From: an uncultured Olsenella sp.
GTDB lineage: Bacteria; Actinomycetota; Coriobacteriia; Coriobacteriales; Atopobiaceae
NCBI GenBank assembly: GCA_900314495.1
Contig: OMVJ01000016.1
Location: 30,218 to 94,217, forward strand
Length of the DNA: 64,000 nt
Direction: 5' to 3'
The notes below the pieces were generated by a model, which worked only from the letters and a program-made list of their open reading frames with translations, ran no database searches and was not told the DNA's origin. Below are positions 26,724-36,141 of the stretch, in pieces. Both the position numbers and the translations under genes were made by a program. Each line of letters opens with the position of its first letter. Within the stretch, counting starts at the first letter, position 1.

Positions 26724-26812
26724 TGAGACGGTTGGGGCCTGACCCCAAGTGTCTCACAAGATGAGTCGCGAGAACCGGCCCCCTGTCTCGCGAGAACCGG
26801 CCCCCTGTCTCA
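26724..26812. repeat. Dispersed GAGAC-type palindromes, locus 4; supplies the acyl-CoA synthetase stop codon
   Basis: TGAGACGGTTGGGGCC... to GTGTCTCA is followed by a direct duplication of CGCGAGAACCGGCCCCCTGT, ending GTCTCA. TCA at 26810-26812 is the TGA stop of the acyl-CoA synthetase gene. The unit fills the gap between galM and that gene. Confidence 0.85.
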
Positions 26813-28573
26813 GGCGGCGCGGCGGGCGTCCTGCCGGCGAATCTCCGCACGACGAATCTTGCTGCTGAAGGTCCTGGGCAGCGAGTCCACGAACTCTATC
26901 ACGCGCGGGTACTTGTACGGCGCGGTCTTGTCCTTGGTCCAGCGCTGCAGCTCGCGCTTGAGGTCGTCCGTGCCGGCCACGCCGGGCTCAAGCACCACGG
27001 TTGCCTTCACGGCGAAGCCGCGCAGCTTGTCGGGGACGCCGGTCACGGCGCACTCGCGCACGGCGGGGTGCAGGTTGAGGGCGCTCTCCACCTCAAAGGG
27101 GCTGATGCGGTAGCCGCTGGACTTGATCAGGTCGTCGTTGCGGCCGCAGTAATAGTAGTAGCCATCCTCATCCGCGTATGCGGTGTCGCCGGTGTGGTAC
27201 CAGCCGCCGCGGAAGGCGTCGGCAGTCTTCTGCGCGTTGTTGAAGTACTCCTTGAGGATGCCGTCGGGCCGCGGGTCGCACCTGATGCAGATCTCGCCGG
27301 GCTCGTGCGGGGCGCACTCTGTGAGGTCTGGGCGCAGCAGGCGAATCTCCGCAAAGGGGACGGGCTTGCCCATGGAGCCAGGCCGCGGCTCCATGCCGTC
27401 GATGTTGGCAATGATCACGGGGCTCTCGGTCTGGCCAAAGCCCTCGTAAATCTTGTGGCCGGTGTGCTGCAGCCAGAAATTGAACTGGTCGGGTGGCAGT
27501 GCCTCGCCGGCGGTGGTAAAGCGCTTGATGCTGCTGAGGTCGTAGGAGTCCACATCCTCGCGGCTGAGCAGGCGCCACATGGTGGGCGGGCAGCAGAAGG
27601 TGGTCAGGTGGTAGTCCTGAATGAGCTGCAGAATCTCGTTGCCGTGAAAGCGGTCGTAGTCGTATACCAGCTGGCAGGCCTCCATGAACCACTGGCCGTA
27701 GAACTTGCCCCAGGTGCACTTGGCCCAACCGGTGTCCGCTACGGTCAGGTGCACGCCCTCGGGGTCAACGCCGTGCCAGTACTTGGCGGTGGAGAGGTGC
27801 GCGGCCGCGTAGCCATGGTCGTGCAGGGCCATCTTGGGCTCGCCGGAGGTGCCGCTGGTGAAGTAGATGAGGAAGGGGTCGCGCGTGTTATTGGGAATGC
27901 GGCGCAGCTGGTCGGGGGCAACGTGGATGCCGGTGGATGCGTCGGTCCAGCCGTCGCGCGCGCACGGGGCGGCGAAGAGGCCGGCTGGGCCGGAGAGGCG
28001 CTGGCCGAAGAGGCTGGGGTCCCAGCGGCAGGCGTCTGAGGAGGGCACGTCGGGCTGGGCGCCGTTGATGAGGAAGCGCTTGGGGGTCGGCTGTCCGGCG
28101 GCTGCCAGCTTGGTGCAAGACTCGTCGATCACGTCCGAGATGGTGCCCACCGTGGTGGTCACGATTGCGGCAAGCCCCGCGGCCTGGATGCGGTAGGTGA
28201 CGTCGTGCTCCTTCAGCATGAACGTAGCTGGCACCACGATGGCGCCAATCTTGGTCAGCGCGAGCGAGACGATCCAGAAGGAGTAGTGGCGGCGCAGGAT
28301 GACCATCACGCGGTCGCCCTTGCGGATGCCCTGGCTCAGGAAGAAGTTTGCTGCCTTGTTGGACCAGCGCGCGAAGTCAGAGAAGCGCAGGTCGTGGGCC
28401 TCGCCCTCGGGGTTGCGCCAGATCATGGCGCGGCGCTCGGGCTCGCCCGCGCCAATTGCGTCCATCACGTCGTACGCGAAGTTGAAGTGGTCGCCGCACC
28501 TGGTGCGGAAGTACGTGAGGTTGCCTTTGGCATCGAACTTCTCGGTGCAGTACTGCTTGTGGATGTTGAGCAT
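26810..28573 (-). CDS. AMP-forming acyl-CoA synthetase (medium-chain/acetyl type)
   Basis: Activates a carboxylic acid as acyl-AMP then acyl-CoA. 587 residues. P-loop YFTSGTSGEPKM (about residues 240-251), GFGQTES, YHTGDTAYADEDGYYYYCGR and the hinge NDDLIKSSGYRISPFEVE are canonical; the acetylatable Lys is in FSSKIRRAE near the end. The overall form is close to the ACSM/benzoate-CoA-ligase-like subgroup, so the acid could be a medium-chain, branched or aromatic one. ATG 28573 preceded by a GGGAAGCAGG stretch. It lies in a neighbourhood with a TetR regulator and a 2-hydroxyacyl-CoA dehydratase activase homologue, which suggests a CoA-thioester pathway (inference). Confidence 0.92.
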   Translation of the reverse strand: MLNIHKQYCTEKFDAKGNLTYFRTRCGDHFNFAYDVMDAIGAGEPERRAMIWRNPEGEAHDLRFSDFARWSNKAANFFLSQGIRKGDRVMVILRRHYSFWIVSLALTKIGAIVVPATFMLKEHDVTYRIQAAGLAAIVTTTVGTISDVIDESCTKLAAAGQPTPKRFLINGAQPDVPSSDACRWDPSLFGQRLSGPAGLFAAPCARDGWTDASTGIHVAPDQLRRIPNNTRDPFLIYFTSGTSGEPKMALHDHGYAAAHLSTAKYWHGVDPEGVHLTVADTGWAKCTWGKFYGQWFMEACQLVYDYDRFHGNEILQLIQDYHLTTFCCPPTMWRLLSREDVDSYDLSSIKRFTTAGEALPPDQFNFWLQHTGHKIYEGFGQTESPVIIANIDGMEPRPGSMGKPVPFAEIRLLRPDLTECAPHEPGEICIRCDPRPDGILKEYFNNAQKTADAFRGGWYHTGDTAYADEDGYYYYCGRNDDLIKSSGYRISPFEVESALNLHPAVRECAVTGVPDKLRGFAVKATVVLEPGVAGTDDLKRELQRWTKDKTAPYKYPRVIEFVDSLPRTFSSKIRRAEIRRQDARRAA

Positions 28574-28839
28574 TGTTGTTGCCTGCTTCCCCAAAATGGA
28601 GTGGGGGTGCCGCGATGATTGTTGCTGGCCATGGCGAGTTCTTCTCGCGAAACGTCCCCACAGTGAATACGGACACGCGGGCTCTGGCCCGCGTTTGGCC
28701 GAATGATGCTGGCTGCTGTCTTCTGCGATGGGGTTCTTGGAGCTATGCCCACGCGAGAGACCTCGCGCACGAGATCCACAGCCGAGCTACCGGCCTGCAA
28801 ATGGGGTTATTGGCGCGACCGCGCTGCTAGCGGAGGCGC
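28574..28839. other. Gap without recognised gene
   Basis: 266 bp between the candidate peptide and the acyl-CoA synthetase start. No ORF with a ribosome site and no repeat family member was seen. The synthetase promoter may lie here. Bases 28945-29187, upstream of the peptide and antiparallel to the TetR gene, are likewise empty apart from the operator candidate at their end. Confidence 0.5.
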
Positions 28840-28944
28840 CTAGGCAACTACGACGCCGGAAACGAGGGAAGCCGATACAACGACGAGCTCTCCGAACAGG
28901 TCATGGTTGGTCATGTGTGCCTGTGCGTAGGAACCCATAGTCAT
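28840..28944 (-). CDS. Candidate 34-residue hydrophobic peptide
   Basis: Short frame MTMGSYAQAHMTNHD then LFGELVVVSASLVSGVVVA, ended by TAG. Its start is preceded by GGAGAGGAGAG eight bases upstream, a stronger ribosome site than many real genes here. The second half could form one membrane helix. It lies between the TetR promoter and the acyl-CoA synthetase, in the same direction as the latter, so it could lead that operon. It could equally be chance; there is no family recognition. Confidence 0.4.
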   Translation of the reverse strand: MTMGSYAQAHMTNHDLFGELVVVSASLVSGVVVA

Positions 28945-29187
28945 AGTGAAGGCTCTCCTCTCCGTGAAATCGTGCCAGCCTTGCGCGGCCGGCGGACGTC
29001 GTTGACGGGTATTCAAACACGCTGTGGCCGGCGTGGAACAGAACGTCTTCGAGTGGAAACAATTGCGGCGCGAACGGTGTTGGGGTTGGGCCTGCCTGGT
29101 GGTTCGGGCGGCCGCCACCAAGCGAATGTGGACGCTGCGTGGCGAATGCATCTTGCAGCCAAATGCGCGAATAGTCTTTCTCACCTT

Positions 29188-29220
29188 GTGCAATACTGCA
29201 CGGGATGAGAAGTACTGCAC
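29188..29220. promoter_or_regulatory. Operator-like palindrome in front of the TetR gene
   Basis: GTGCAATACTGCAC (29188-29201; 5-base arms) is followed by AGTACTGCAC, giving two copies of TACTGCAC 19 bases apart. It lies 39 bases before the TetR start, where such regulators usually bind. Confidence 0.45.
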
Positions 29221-29258
29221 ATTCTGTGTAAGTATTCGGTAAGCCGGTGGGGAGTCAG

Positions 29259-29966
29259 ATGCAACAAGCTTTGCGCGAAGAGGTGGCACCCGCGCCACCA
29301 AGCACGGACCGTCGCAGCGTTCGCACGCGTCTTGCCCTGCGTGACGCGCTCGCGGCGGAGATCATTGCCACGGGCGACCTCAGCCAGGTCACGGTGACTG
29401 CCGTAACGGATCGGGCGGGCGTCACGCGGCGCACGTTCTACTCGCACTACCGTGACATCCCGGATCTGGTGAACCAGATTGAGGACGAGACCACGGCGGA
29501 GATCCAGCCCTACCTGCAGGGTCTGGTTGCCGTGGACCTGGCCGGCTTGGAGCGTGCCCTTAACGACTGCGAGCCCTGCCCGGGCGCGGCCGAGCTGCTG
29601 GGCTACTTCAAGGAACGTAGCAGCTACCTGGCGCCCCTCTTGGGCGAGGGCGGAGACCCTGCCTTCCGCAACAAGCTCACGGCTGCCGCGCACGACGTCG
29701 TGTACGCCCGCGCCGCCGACGGCCTGGCCCTTGGCGTTGCCCAGGAGCTGCTGGAGTACTACCTCTCGTTCGCGCTTTCCGCCGAGGTTGGCGTTTTGGT
29801 GCGCTGGCTCACCACCGGCATGCACGAGAGCGTGGACGTCATGGCCCGCCTGGCAACGGGCCTCATGTTCGTGCGCCCCGGTGACCTATACAACCACCGC
29901 ATAGACTTCAACGTTCCCGCGTTCGGCCTGACCCTGCTTGCCCTGAAGGAGAAGAACAATGACTAA
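29259..29966 (+). CDS. TetR/AcrR-family transcriptional regulator
   Basis: 235-residue regulator. The HTH is around residues 30-70 (DLSQVTVTAVTDRAGVTR then RTFYSHYRDI), a standard TetR N-terminus. The C-terminal ligand-binding part is helical and resembles TetR_C_8-type domains. ATG 29259 has GGGGAG five bases upstream. It overlaps the giant activase by eight bases, so the two are co-transcribed, and it likely controls that gene and perhaps the divergent acyl-CoA synthetase. The ligand may be an acyl-CoA (inference). Confidence 0.9.
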   Translation: MQQALREEVAPAPPSTDRRSVRTRLALRDALAAEIIATGDLSQVTVTAVTDRAGVTRRTFYSHYRDIPDLVNQIEDETTAEIQPYLQGLVAVDLAGLERALNDCEPCPGAAELLGYFKERSSYLAPLLGEGGDPAFRNKLTAAAHDVVYARAADGLALGVAQELLEYYLSFALSAEVGVLVRWLTTGMHESVDVMARLATGLMFVRPGDLYNHRIDFNVPAFGLTLLALKEKNND

Positions 29967-32900
29967 CAACGTAACCTCGCCCGCGGCGCAGAAGGCAGCG
30001 CGCCACGCCCTGAAGCTCAAGCAGAACGGCGCCGAGCTCAGCCCCGCCGAGAGGGCGGACTTCTCGCACGCGCACCTGCGCCTGGGCATCGACGTGGGCT
30101 CCACCACCGTCAAGCTGGCCGTCATCGACGACAACGACAACCTGGTCTACGCCAACTACGAGCGTCACCACACCGACGTCAAGGCCACCGCGCGCGAGGT
30201 CTTCGTCAAGGCGCAGAAGGTGCTGGGCAACGCGCAGATGCGCGTCTCCATCACCGGCTCCGGCGGCATGCTGCTGGCCCAGTGGCTGGACGTGGAGTTC
30301 GTGCAGGAGGTCATTGCCTCCAAGCGCGCGGTGGAGACACTCATTCCGCAGACGGACGTGGCCATTGAGCTGGGCGGCGAGGACGCCAAGATCATCTACT
30401 TTGATAACGGCATTGAGCAGCGCATGAACGGCACCTGCGCCGGCGGCACGGGCGCCTTCATCGACCAGATGGCCTCCCTCATGGAGACGGACGCTTCCGG
30501 CTTGAACGAGCTGGCCAAGGACGCGCAGCACATCTACCCCATAGCCAGCCGCTGCGGCGTCTTTGCCAAGTCCGACGTGCAGCCCCTGCTGAACGAGGGC
30601 GCCGCCCGCGCGGACGTGGCCGCCTCCATATTCCAGGCCGTGGCCAACCAGACCATCTCTGGCCTGGCGTGCGGCCACCCCATCCGCGGCTACGTGGCCT
30701 TCCTGGGCGGCCCGCTGCAGTACCTGTCCGAGCTTCGCCACCGCTTCTACGTGAGCCTCAAGCTGGACGAGGAGCACCGCGTCATTCCGCAGAACGCCCA
30801 CCTCTTCGTGGCCACGGGCGCGGCGCTGGCCGGCGAGTCCCAGAAGTACGTGACCTTCGCTGACGTCATTTCTCAGCTGGACGGCCTGGGTGACACCCAG
30901 GGCTCCGAGGTCGCGCGCCTGGACCCGTTGTTTGCCACCGAGGCCGACTACCAGGAGTTCAAGACCCGCCACGACGCGCAGGTGGTTCCCAAGGGTACGC
31001 TTGACGGCTACCACGGCCGCGTCTTCATTGGCCTGGACGCCGGCTCCACCACCATGAAGGCCGCCGTGGTGGGCGAGGACGGCGAGCTCCTGTACACCTG
31101 GTACGACAACAACAACGGCGACGTCCTGGGCACCGCGCGCAAGATCATGGACGACATCTACGACCACCTGCCCGCGGACTGCACCATCGGCCACGTTACC
31201 ACCACGGGCTACGGCGAGGGCATCCTCATCGAGGCCCTGCAGGCGGACTCCGGCGAGATCGAGACAGTGGCACACCTGCGCGGCGCCAAGGCCTTCGTGC
31301 CCGACGTCAACTTCATCCTGGACATTGGCGGCCAGGACATGAAGTGCCTGCAGGTCAAGAACGGCATCATCGAGCACATCAGCCTGAACGAGGCCTGCTC
31401 CTCCGGCTGCGGCTCCTTCGTGGCAAACTTCGCGGACTCCATGGGCATGACCGTGCAGGAGTTCGCACAGGCTGCCGTGCGCGGCGAGCACCCCGTTGAC
31501 CTGGGCTCCCGCTGCACCGTCTTCATGAACTCCCGCGTGAAGCAGGCCCAGAAGGAGGGCGCCACCATTGGCGACGTGGCGGCCGGCCTGTCCTACTCCG
31601 TCATCAAGAACGCCCTGTTCAAGGTCATCAAGCTTCGCGACTACGACCAGATTGGCCAGTACGTGGTGGTGCAGGGCGGCACCTTCATGAGCGACGCCAC
31701 CCTGCGCGCCTTCGAGCTGCTGACCGGCCGCCAGGTCATCCGGCCCGACATCGCGGGCACCATGGGTGCCTACGGTGCGGCGCTCCTTGCGCGCGACCGC
31801 GCGGGCAAGGACGGCACCTCAACCATCCTCAGCCGCGACGCCATAGACAACCTGCAGGTAAAGCACACCAACGCCCACTGCGGCCGCTGCTCCAACAACT
31901 GCCTGCTCACCATCAACTCCTTTGGCAACGGCCGCCGCTTCATCACGGGCAACCGCTGCGAGAAGGGCTCCGGCAAGCCGGCCAAGGAGCAGTCCAAGGC
32001 GCCCAACCTCTTCGAGTTCAAGAACAAGCTGCTGTTCGACCGCGAGTCCCTGCCGGCGGAGTCCGCGCCGCGCGGCACCGTGGGCATTCCCCGCGCGCTC
32101 AACATGTACGAGAACTACCCCTTCTGGCACACCTTCTTCACCAAGCTGGGCTTCAGCGTGGTCCTCTCCGACAAGACCACCCGCAAGACCTACGAGGCGG
32201 GCACCGAGTCCATGCCGTCAGAGTCCGTGTGCTACCCGGCCAAGCTCTCCCACGGCCACATCATGAACCTGCTGAAGAAGGACACGGACTTCATCTGGAT
32301 GCCCTGCGTGCGCTGGGAGCGCCAGGAGGACGACGGTGCCACCAACCACTACAACTGCCCCATCGTCATGAGCTACCCGCAGGCGCTGGGCCTGAACATT
32401 GACGAGCTGGCCGCCCCCAACGTGGAGTACCTGGACCCCTTCGTGCCGTACGACAAGAAGGACGACCTGAAGAAGCGCCTGTTCCAGATTCTGCAGACGC
32501 AGCGCAAGGCGGACGCGGAGGCCGGCCACGGCCGCTTCACCGGCCCGGACCTGACCAGGCGCGAGGTGGACGAGGCCGTGAACGCAGCATGGGCCGAGGA
32601 CCAGGCCTTCAAGCAGGCCATGCACCAGGCCGGTGACGACGCCCTGCGCTGGATAGAGCAGAACGACGCCCACGGCATCGTGCTGGCGGGCCGCCCCTAC
32701 CACAACGACGGCGAGATCAACCACGCAATTCCCGAGATGCTGCACGGCTTTGGCTTCGCCGTGCTGACGGAGGACTCCGTGGCCCACAAGATGGAGCCCG
32801 AGCGGCCCATTCGCGTGGTTGACCAGTGGATGTACCACAGCCGCCTGTACCGCGCGGCGCGCTTCGTGGCCACCCGCAACGACCTTGACCTCATTCAGCT

Positions 32901-34767
32901 TCAGTCCTTTGGCTGCGGCCTGGACGCCCTGACCACCGACGAGGTGCAGGAGATTCTGGAGAAGTCCGGCAAGATCTACACCGTGCTGAAGATTGACGAG
33001 GTCTCCAACCTGGGTGCCGCGCGCATTCGCGTGCGCTCGCTCATGGCGGCCCTGAAGGAGGAGCGCGCGGAGCTGGAGCGCGAGGCTGCGGCCGGCCTGG
33101 TGACCGAGGTGGCGCCGGAGCGCGTGCACCTGGCCGACGGCTCGCTGGAGCACGCGCGTCACACGGACCTGGCGCGCCGCACGCCCGTGTACCGCAAGGC
33201 CCAGAGCGCCGCCTTCAAGAAGGTGCGCTACACCAAGCAGATGCAGGACGAGGGCTACACCATCCTGGCGCCGCAGATGAGCCCCGTCCACTTTGAGCTG
33301 GTGGAGCCCCTGCTTCGGTCCGCGGGCTACAACGTGGTGCTGCTACCGGCCGTGGACCACAAGGCCGTGGACACGGGCCTGAAGTACGTGAACAACGACA
33401 TCTGCTACCCCTCCATCCTGGTCACGGGCCAGCTCATGGAGGCCGTCCTCAGCGGCAAGTACGACCTTTCGCGCACGGCCGTGCTCATCAGCCAGACGGG
33501 CGGCGGCTGCCGCGCAACCAACTACATCGCCCTCATCCGCAAGGCGCTCAAGGACTCCGGCCACGGCGACATCCCCGTGATCTCGCTCTCCGCCGCCATG
33601 GGCCTGGACGAGGACAACCCCGGCTTCAAGCCGCTGGCCAACCCCAGCCTGCTGGTCAAGGCCGTGTGGGCTCTGCTGTACGGCGACATCATGATGAAGT
33701 GCCTGTACCGCACCCGTCCCTACGAGGCCGTGCCCGGCTCGGCCGACAAGCTGCATGACACCTTCATGGCGCGCGCCAGGGTGCAGCTGTGCCAGGGAGG
33801 CCGCAAGCGCTTCTACCAGCTGTGCCAGGACACCATCGACGCCTTCGACGAGCTGCCGCTGGTCAACGACCGCAGCAAGCCGCGCGTGGGCGTGGTGGGC
33901 GAGATTCTGGTCAAGTTCCATCCCACGGCCAACAACCAGGTGGTGCGCGTGATCGAGCACGAGGGCTGCGAGGCCGACGTGCCCGGCCTGGTGGACTTCT
34001 TCCTCTTTGGCCTCTCCAACAAGGTCAACATGAAGGACGAGCTGCCCACCACGGCGGCCAGCCGCTTCACGCACAACCTTGGCGTGCAGTACGTGGAGGG
34101 CGCTCGCAAGCCCATTGACGACATGCTGCGCAAGTCCAAGCGCTTCGAGCCCTACGAGGACATCTACGAGCTTGCCGAGAAGGCCAGCCACGTGCTTTCC
34201 CTCTGCAACACCATGGGCGAGGGCTGGCTGCTCACGGCAGAGATGTGCGACCTAATCGAGAGCGGCACGCCCAACATCATTTGCTGCTCGCCCTTTGCCT
34301 GCCTGCCCAACCACGTGGTGGGCAAGTCCGTCATCAAGCGCCTGCGCCAGATGCACCCCGAGAGCAACATCGTGGCCGTGGACTACGACCCCGGCGCCTC
34401 CGAGGTGAACCAGCTCAACCGCATCAAGCTTATGATTTCCGTGGCCAAGGAGAACTTCAAGAACGCCCAGGCCGCGGGCGACCCCAACGCCAGCTTCCGC
34501 CTGACTAACGACGACGACCCCACGGAGCGGCTGCTTCCGCGCACGGTTGCGGCGCGCCGTCGCCCCGGCGAGCTTGAGGACTCGCTGGTGAACGAGGGTG
34601 CTGCGGATGGCGGCGCGTACTTGGAGTACGGCGCTGTGCGGGACGGCGCGTCTGACGATGCCGCTGCCGACGGCGTGACCTACGGCCGCGGTGAGGGCCG
34701 CATTCACCTCTCCAGCGTGCAGCTGCAGCAGATCGAGAACGCCAAGCGCAAGGCCGGCGTGAAGTAG
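29959..34767 (+). CDS. Giant 2-hydroxyacyl-CoA dehydratase activase-related protein (BcrA/BadF double ATPase plus dehydratase-like region)
   Basis: 1602 residues. Two BcrAD/BadFG ASKHA ATPase domains lie in tandem: domain 1 from LRLGIDVGSTTVKLAV (near 43), domain 2 from FIGLDAGSTTMKAAV (near 355). Each has a Cys-containing cluster motif (NGTCAGGTGAF; NEACSSGCGSF) that in activases bridges a [4Fe-4S] cluster between subunits. A Cys-rich knot HCGRCSNNC with a further Cys follows near 640, then DUF2229-like (GIPRALNMYENYPFW) and HgdB/HgdC-like regions with SESVCYPAKLSHGH, GGGCRATNY and CCSPFACLPNH. The reductase and electron-accepting halves are therefore fused. Substrate unknown. ATG 29959 with AAGGAGAAG, overlapping the TetR gene. 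No separate hgdAB-type dehydratase genes are adjacent. Confidence 0.88.
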   Translation: MTNNVTSPAAQKAARHALKLKQNGAELSPAERADFSHAHLRLGIDVGSTTVKLAVIDDNDNLVYANYERHHTDVKATAREVFVKAQKVLGNAQMRVSITGSGGMLLAQWLDVEFVQEVIASKRAVETLIPQTDVAIELGGEDAKIIYFDNGIEQRMNGTCAGGTGAFIDQMASLMETDASGLNELAKDAQHIYPIASRCGVFAKSDVQPLLNEGAARADVAASIFQAVANQTISGLACGHPIRGYVAFLGGPLQYLSELRHRFYVSLKLDEEHRVIPQNAHLFVATGAALAGESQKYVTFADVISQLDGLGDTQGSEVARLDPLFATEADYQEFKTRHDAQVVPKGTLDGYHGRVFIGLDAGSTTMKAAVVGEDGELLYTWYDNNNGDVLGTARKIMDDIYDHLPADCTIGHVTTTGYGEGILIEALQADSGEIETVAHLRGAKAFVPDVNFILDIGGQDMKCLQVKNGIIEHISLNEACSSGCGSFVANFADSMGMTVQEFAQAAVRGEHPVDLGSRCTVFMNSRVKQAQKEGATIGDVAAGLSYSVIKNALFKVIKLRDYDQIGQYVVVQGGTFMSDATLRAFELLTGRQVIRPDIAGTMGAYGAALLARDRAGKDGTSTILSRDAIDNLQVKHTNAHCGRCSNNCLLTINSFGNGRRFITGNRCEKGSGKPAKEQSKAPNLFEFKNKLLFDRESLPAESAPRGTVGIPRALNMYENYPFWHTFFTKLGFSVVLSDKTTRKTYEAGTESMPSESVCYPAKLSHGHIMNLLKKDTDFIWMPCVRWERQEDDGATNHYNCPIVMSYPQALGLNIDELAAPNVEYLDPFVPYDKKDDLKKRLFQILQTQRKADAEAGHGRFTGPDLTRREVDEAVNAAWAEDQAFKQAMHQAGDDALRWIEQNDAHGIVLAGRPYHNDGEINHAIPEMLHGFGFAVLTEDSVAHKMEPERPIRVVDQWMYHSRLYRAARFVATRNDLDLIQLQSFGCGLDALTTDEVQEILEKSGKIYTVLKIDEVSNLGAARIRVRSLMAALKEERAELEREAAAGLVTEVAPERVHLADGSLEHARHTDLARRTPVYRKAQSAAFKKVRYTKQMQDEGYTILAPQMSPVHFELVEPLLRSAGYNVVLLPAVDHKAVDTGLKYVNNDICYPSILVTGQLMEAVLSGKYDLSRTAVLISQTGGGCRATNYIALIRKALKDSGHGDIPVISLSAAMGLDEDNPGFKPLANPSLLVKAVWALLYGDIMMKCLYRTRPYEAVPGSADKLHDTFMARARVQLCQGGRKRFYQLCQDTIDAFDELPLVNDRSKPRVGVVGEILVKFHPTANNQVVRVIEHEGCEADVPGLVDFFLFGLSNKVNMKDELPTTAASRFTHNLGVQYVEGARKPIDDMLRKSKRFEPYEDIYELAEKASHVLSLCNTMGEGWLLTAEMCDLIESGTPNIICCSPFACLPNHVVGKSVIKRLRQMHPESNIVAVDYDPGASEVNQLNRIKLMISVAKENFKNAQAAGDPNASFRLTNDDDPTERLLPRTVAARRRPGELEDSLVNEGAADGGAYLEYGAVRDGASDDAAADGVTYGRGEGRIHLSSVQLQQIENAKRKAGVK

Positions 34768-34800
34768 GCGGCTCCGGCGCGGAGGCACCTGTGAGCTCGT

Positions 34801-34866
34801 GTCCCACGGGATCTTGGACAGAAGAGAGCCTCAATAGGCTCGGGTTTGTCCAGGATTCCGTGGGAC
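34801..34866. repeat. GTCCCACGG hairpin 1
   Basis: Arms begin GTCCCACGG and end CCGTGGGAC, with inner TTGGACA / TGTCCA pairing and a central GAGCC/GGCTC stem. About 66 bases, 33 bases after the activase stop. Confidence 0.85.
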
Positions 34867-34891
34867 ATCGTCATACGGGTGTCTCTCGGGG

Positions 34892-34961
34892 GTGTCCCAT
34901 GGGATTTCGGACAACCGCGGGCCCTCCAGAGGCCCAAGATGTCCAGGAATCCATGGGACAC
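34892..34961. repeat. GTCCCACGG hairpin 2
   Basis: GTGTCCCATGG to CCATGGGACAC, inner CGGACA-type and GGGCC(TC)/(GA)GGCCC pairing. Compensatory changes relative to hairpin 1 (ACGG to ATGG on one arm, CCGT to CCAT on the other). Confidence 0.85.
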
Positions 34962-35001
34962 GCTAGGCTGCTCGTCGCTCGGCAGCGCAACTTTCGTTAC
35001 C

Positions 35002-36141
35002 CTACCGTCGCCTGCGTATATATCGAAGCTCATCGTCGCTGAGTTCCCGCAACCCGAGCCTGTGACTCCCGTCAACCGTGAGCACTTTGTAGTTGGGGCA
35101 CCCCACCTGCTGGTCTAAACCATCGTGTTGGTTCCGCTCGGGTTCATCGCATCTTGGCGCGACCATGGGAATGCCATACGCCTGCAACAGCGGTTCCAGT
35201 TGGTCGGGGTTCTCGCCTTGCGCGCTAGAGAAGCGCATGCTGCGAATGGAATACACGCTAACTTGGGAGTCTCGCATCTTCTCGTCGTAGATAGCGTCGA
35301 ACTCGGAGGTCGTCAATCTGCCGTTGGTACGGCGTGGGCGCCTTAGGTGGTACTTTTTCTTGCCGTCGAGTTCCCCATCCACGGGGCCTCCCTCTGCGCC
35401 AAGCCACAGGAAGTCGGGGCGAGAGTAGCGGTCGGAGTCAAACGGGTTTGGGATGTATACCTGCAGCTCAGGCATCTGGTAGCCAAGTTGCACAAAGCTG
35501 GCGCGCGCGATGGACTCGCCTCCGCTTTCCGCCCTGCCGTCCGCGTAAGATGCCGTTACGAGTGCGTGTTCAATGCCGTTCGTTAGCTTCGCCCGAGCGA
35601 GGCTGGCTACGTGTTCCTCCAATTGCTGGGCGCTCCAGTTGAGGTGGCTGCAGGCCGCGTCTGCGATGGCCAGTCCGTCTGCGAAGCTGAGCCGGCGCAT
35701 GCAATCTGTGGCAGTGCGCGCGATCGACGTGACCCTTACCCCTTGCGAGCTCACTTCCTCGGGATTCTTGATTTCGTGCTTCACCACTCGCGGCTTGGCA
35801 TCGTAGCGTGGGGAAGCGCTGCTTATTACGTGAACCTTGTCGAGCAGCTCGTAGGAAGGCCTGAGCCCATGGATCACGGCTGCCGATACGTCGCAGAAGA
35901 TCCAGTCGGGGTGCAACTTGCCAAGCGCTCGCACGATGTTGGCGTGTTGGGATGCCGCGTCGAGCTCCTTCCAATGCTCCGGGCTGGCAAAGAGCCGCGG
36001 AAACGGGCGCAGCAGCTCACCGTGTTCAACGAGGCGGTTCATCTGGCGTTCGTCGCTGCTGGTTGGAGCGACCGCGCACCTGCCAGCGCGTTCTTCCCGT
36101 CTGACGATGTCGCGGATTCTTGTCTTAGCCGTCATGCCCAT
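35002..36141 (-). CDS. AbiEi-like / DUF559-type protein (putative antitoxin-nuclease fold)
   Basis: 379 residues. The N-terminus (AKTRIRDIVRREERAG to MNRLVEHGELLRPFPRLF) looks like the wHTH of AbiEi-type proteins. The middle (FCDVSAAVIHGL, VTSIARTATDCMRRL) matches the AbiEi core pattern. The C-terminal region GGESIARASFVQLGY, then PELQVYIPN, RPDFLWLG and VDGELDGKKKY, resembles the DUF559/Vsr-like endonuclease fold with its E, D and E-x-K arrangement. No AbiEii-type nucleotidyltransferase toxin is adjacent. It is flanked by two pairs of a hairpin found nowhere else in the window. ATG 36141 preceded by GGGGGG; a second ATG is at 36135. Confidence 0.7.
   Translation of the reverse strand: MGMTAKTRIRDIVRREERAGRCAVAPTSSDERQMNRLVEHGELLRPFPRLFASPEHWKELDAASQHANIVRALGKLHPDWIFCDVSAAVIHGLRPSYELLDKVHVISSASPRYDAKPRVVKHEIKNPEEVSSQGVRVTSIARTATDCMRRLSFADGLAIADAACSHLNWSAQQLEEHVASLARAKLTNGIEHALVTASYADGRAESGGESIARASFVQLGYQMPELQVYIPNPFDSDRYSRPDFLWLGAEGGPVDGELDGKKKYHLRRPRRTNGRLTTSEFDAIYDEKMRDSQVSVYSIRSMRFSSAQGENPDQLEPLLQAYGIPMVAPRCDEPERNQHDGLDQQVGCPNYKVLTVDGSHRLGLRELSDDELRYIRRRR

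Noticed and set aside
35002..36141. Complete AbiE toxin-antitoxin pair
   Set aside because: There is no nucleotidyltransferase (AbiEii-like) gene adjacent to the AbiEi-like gene.
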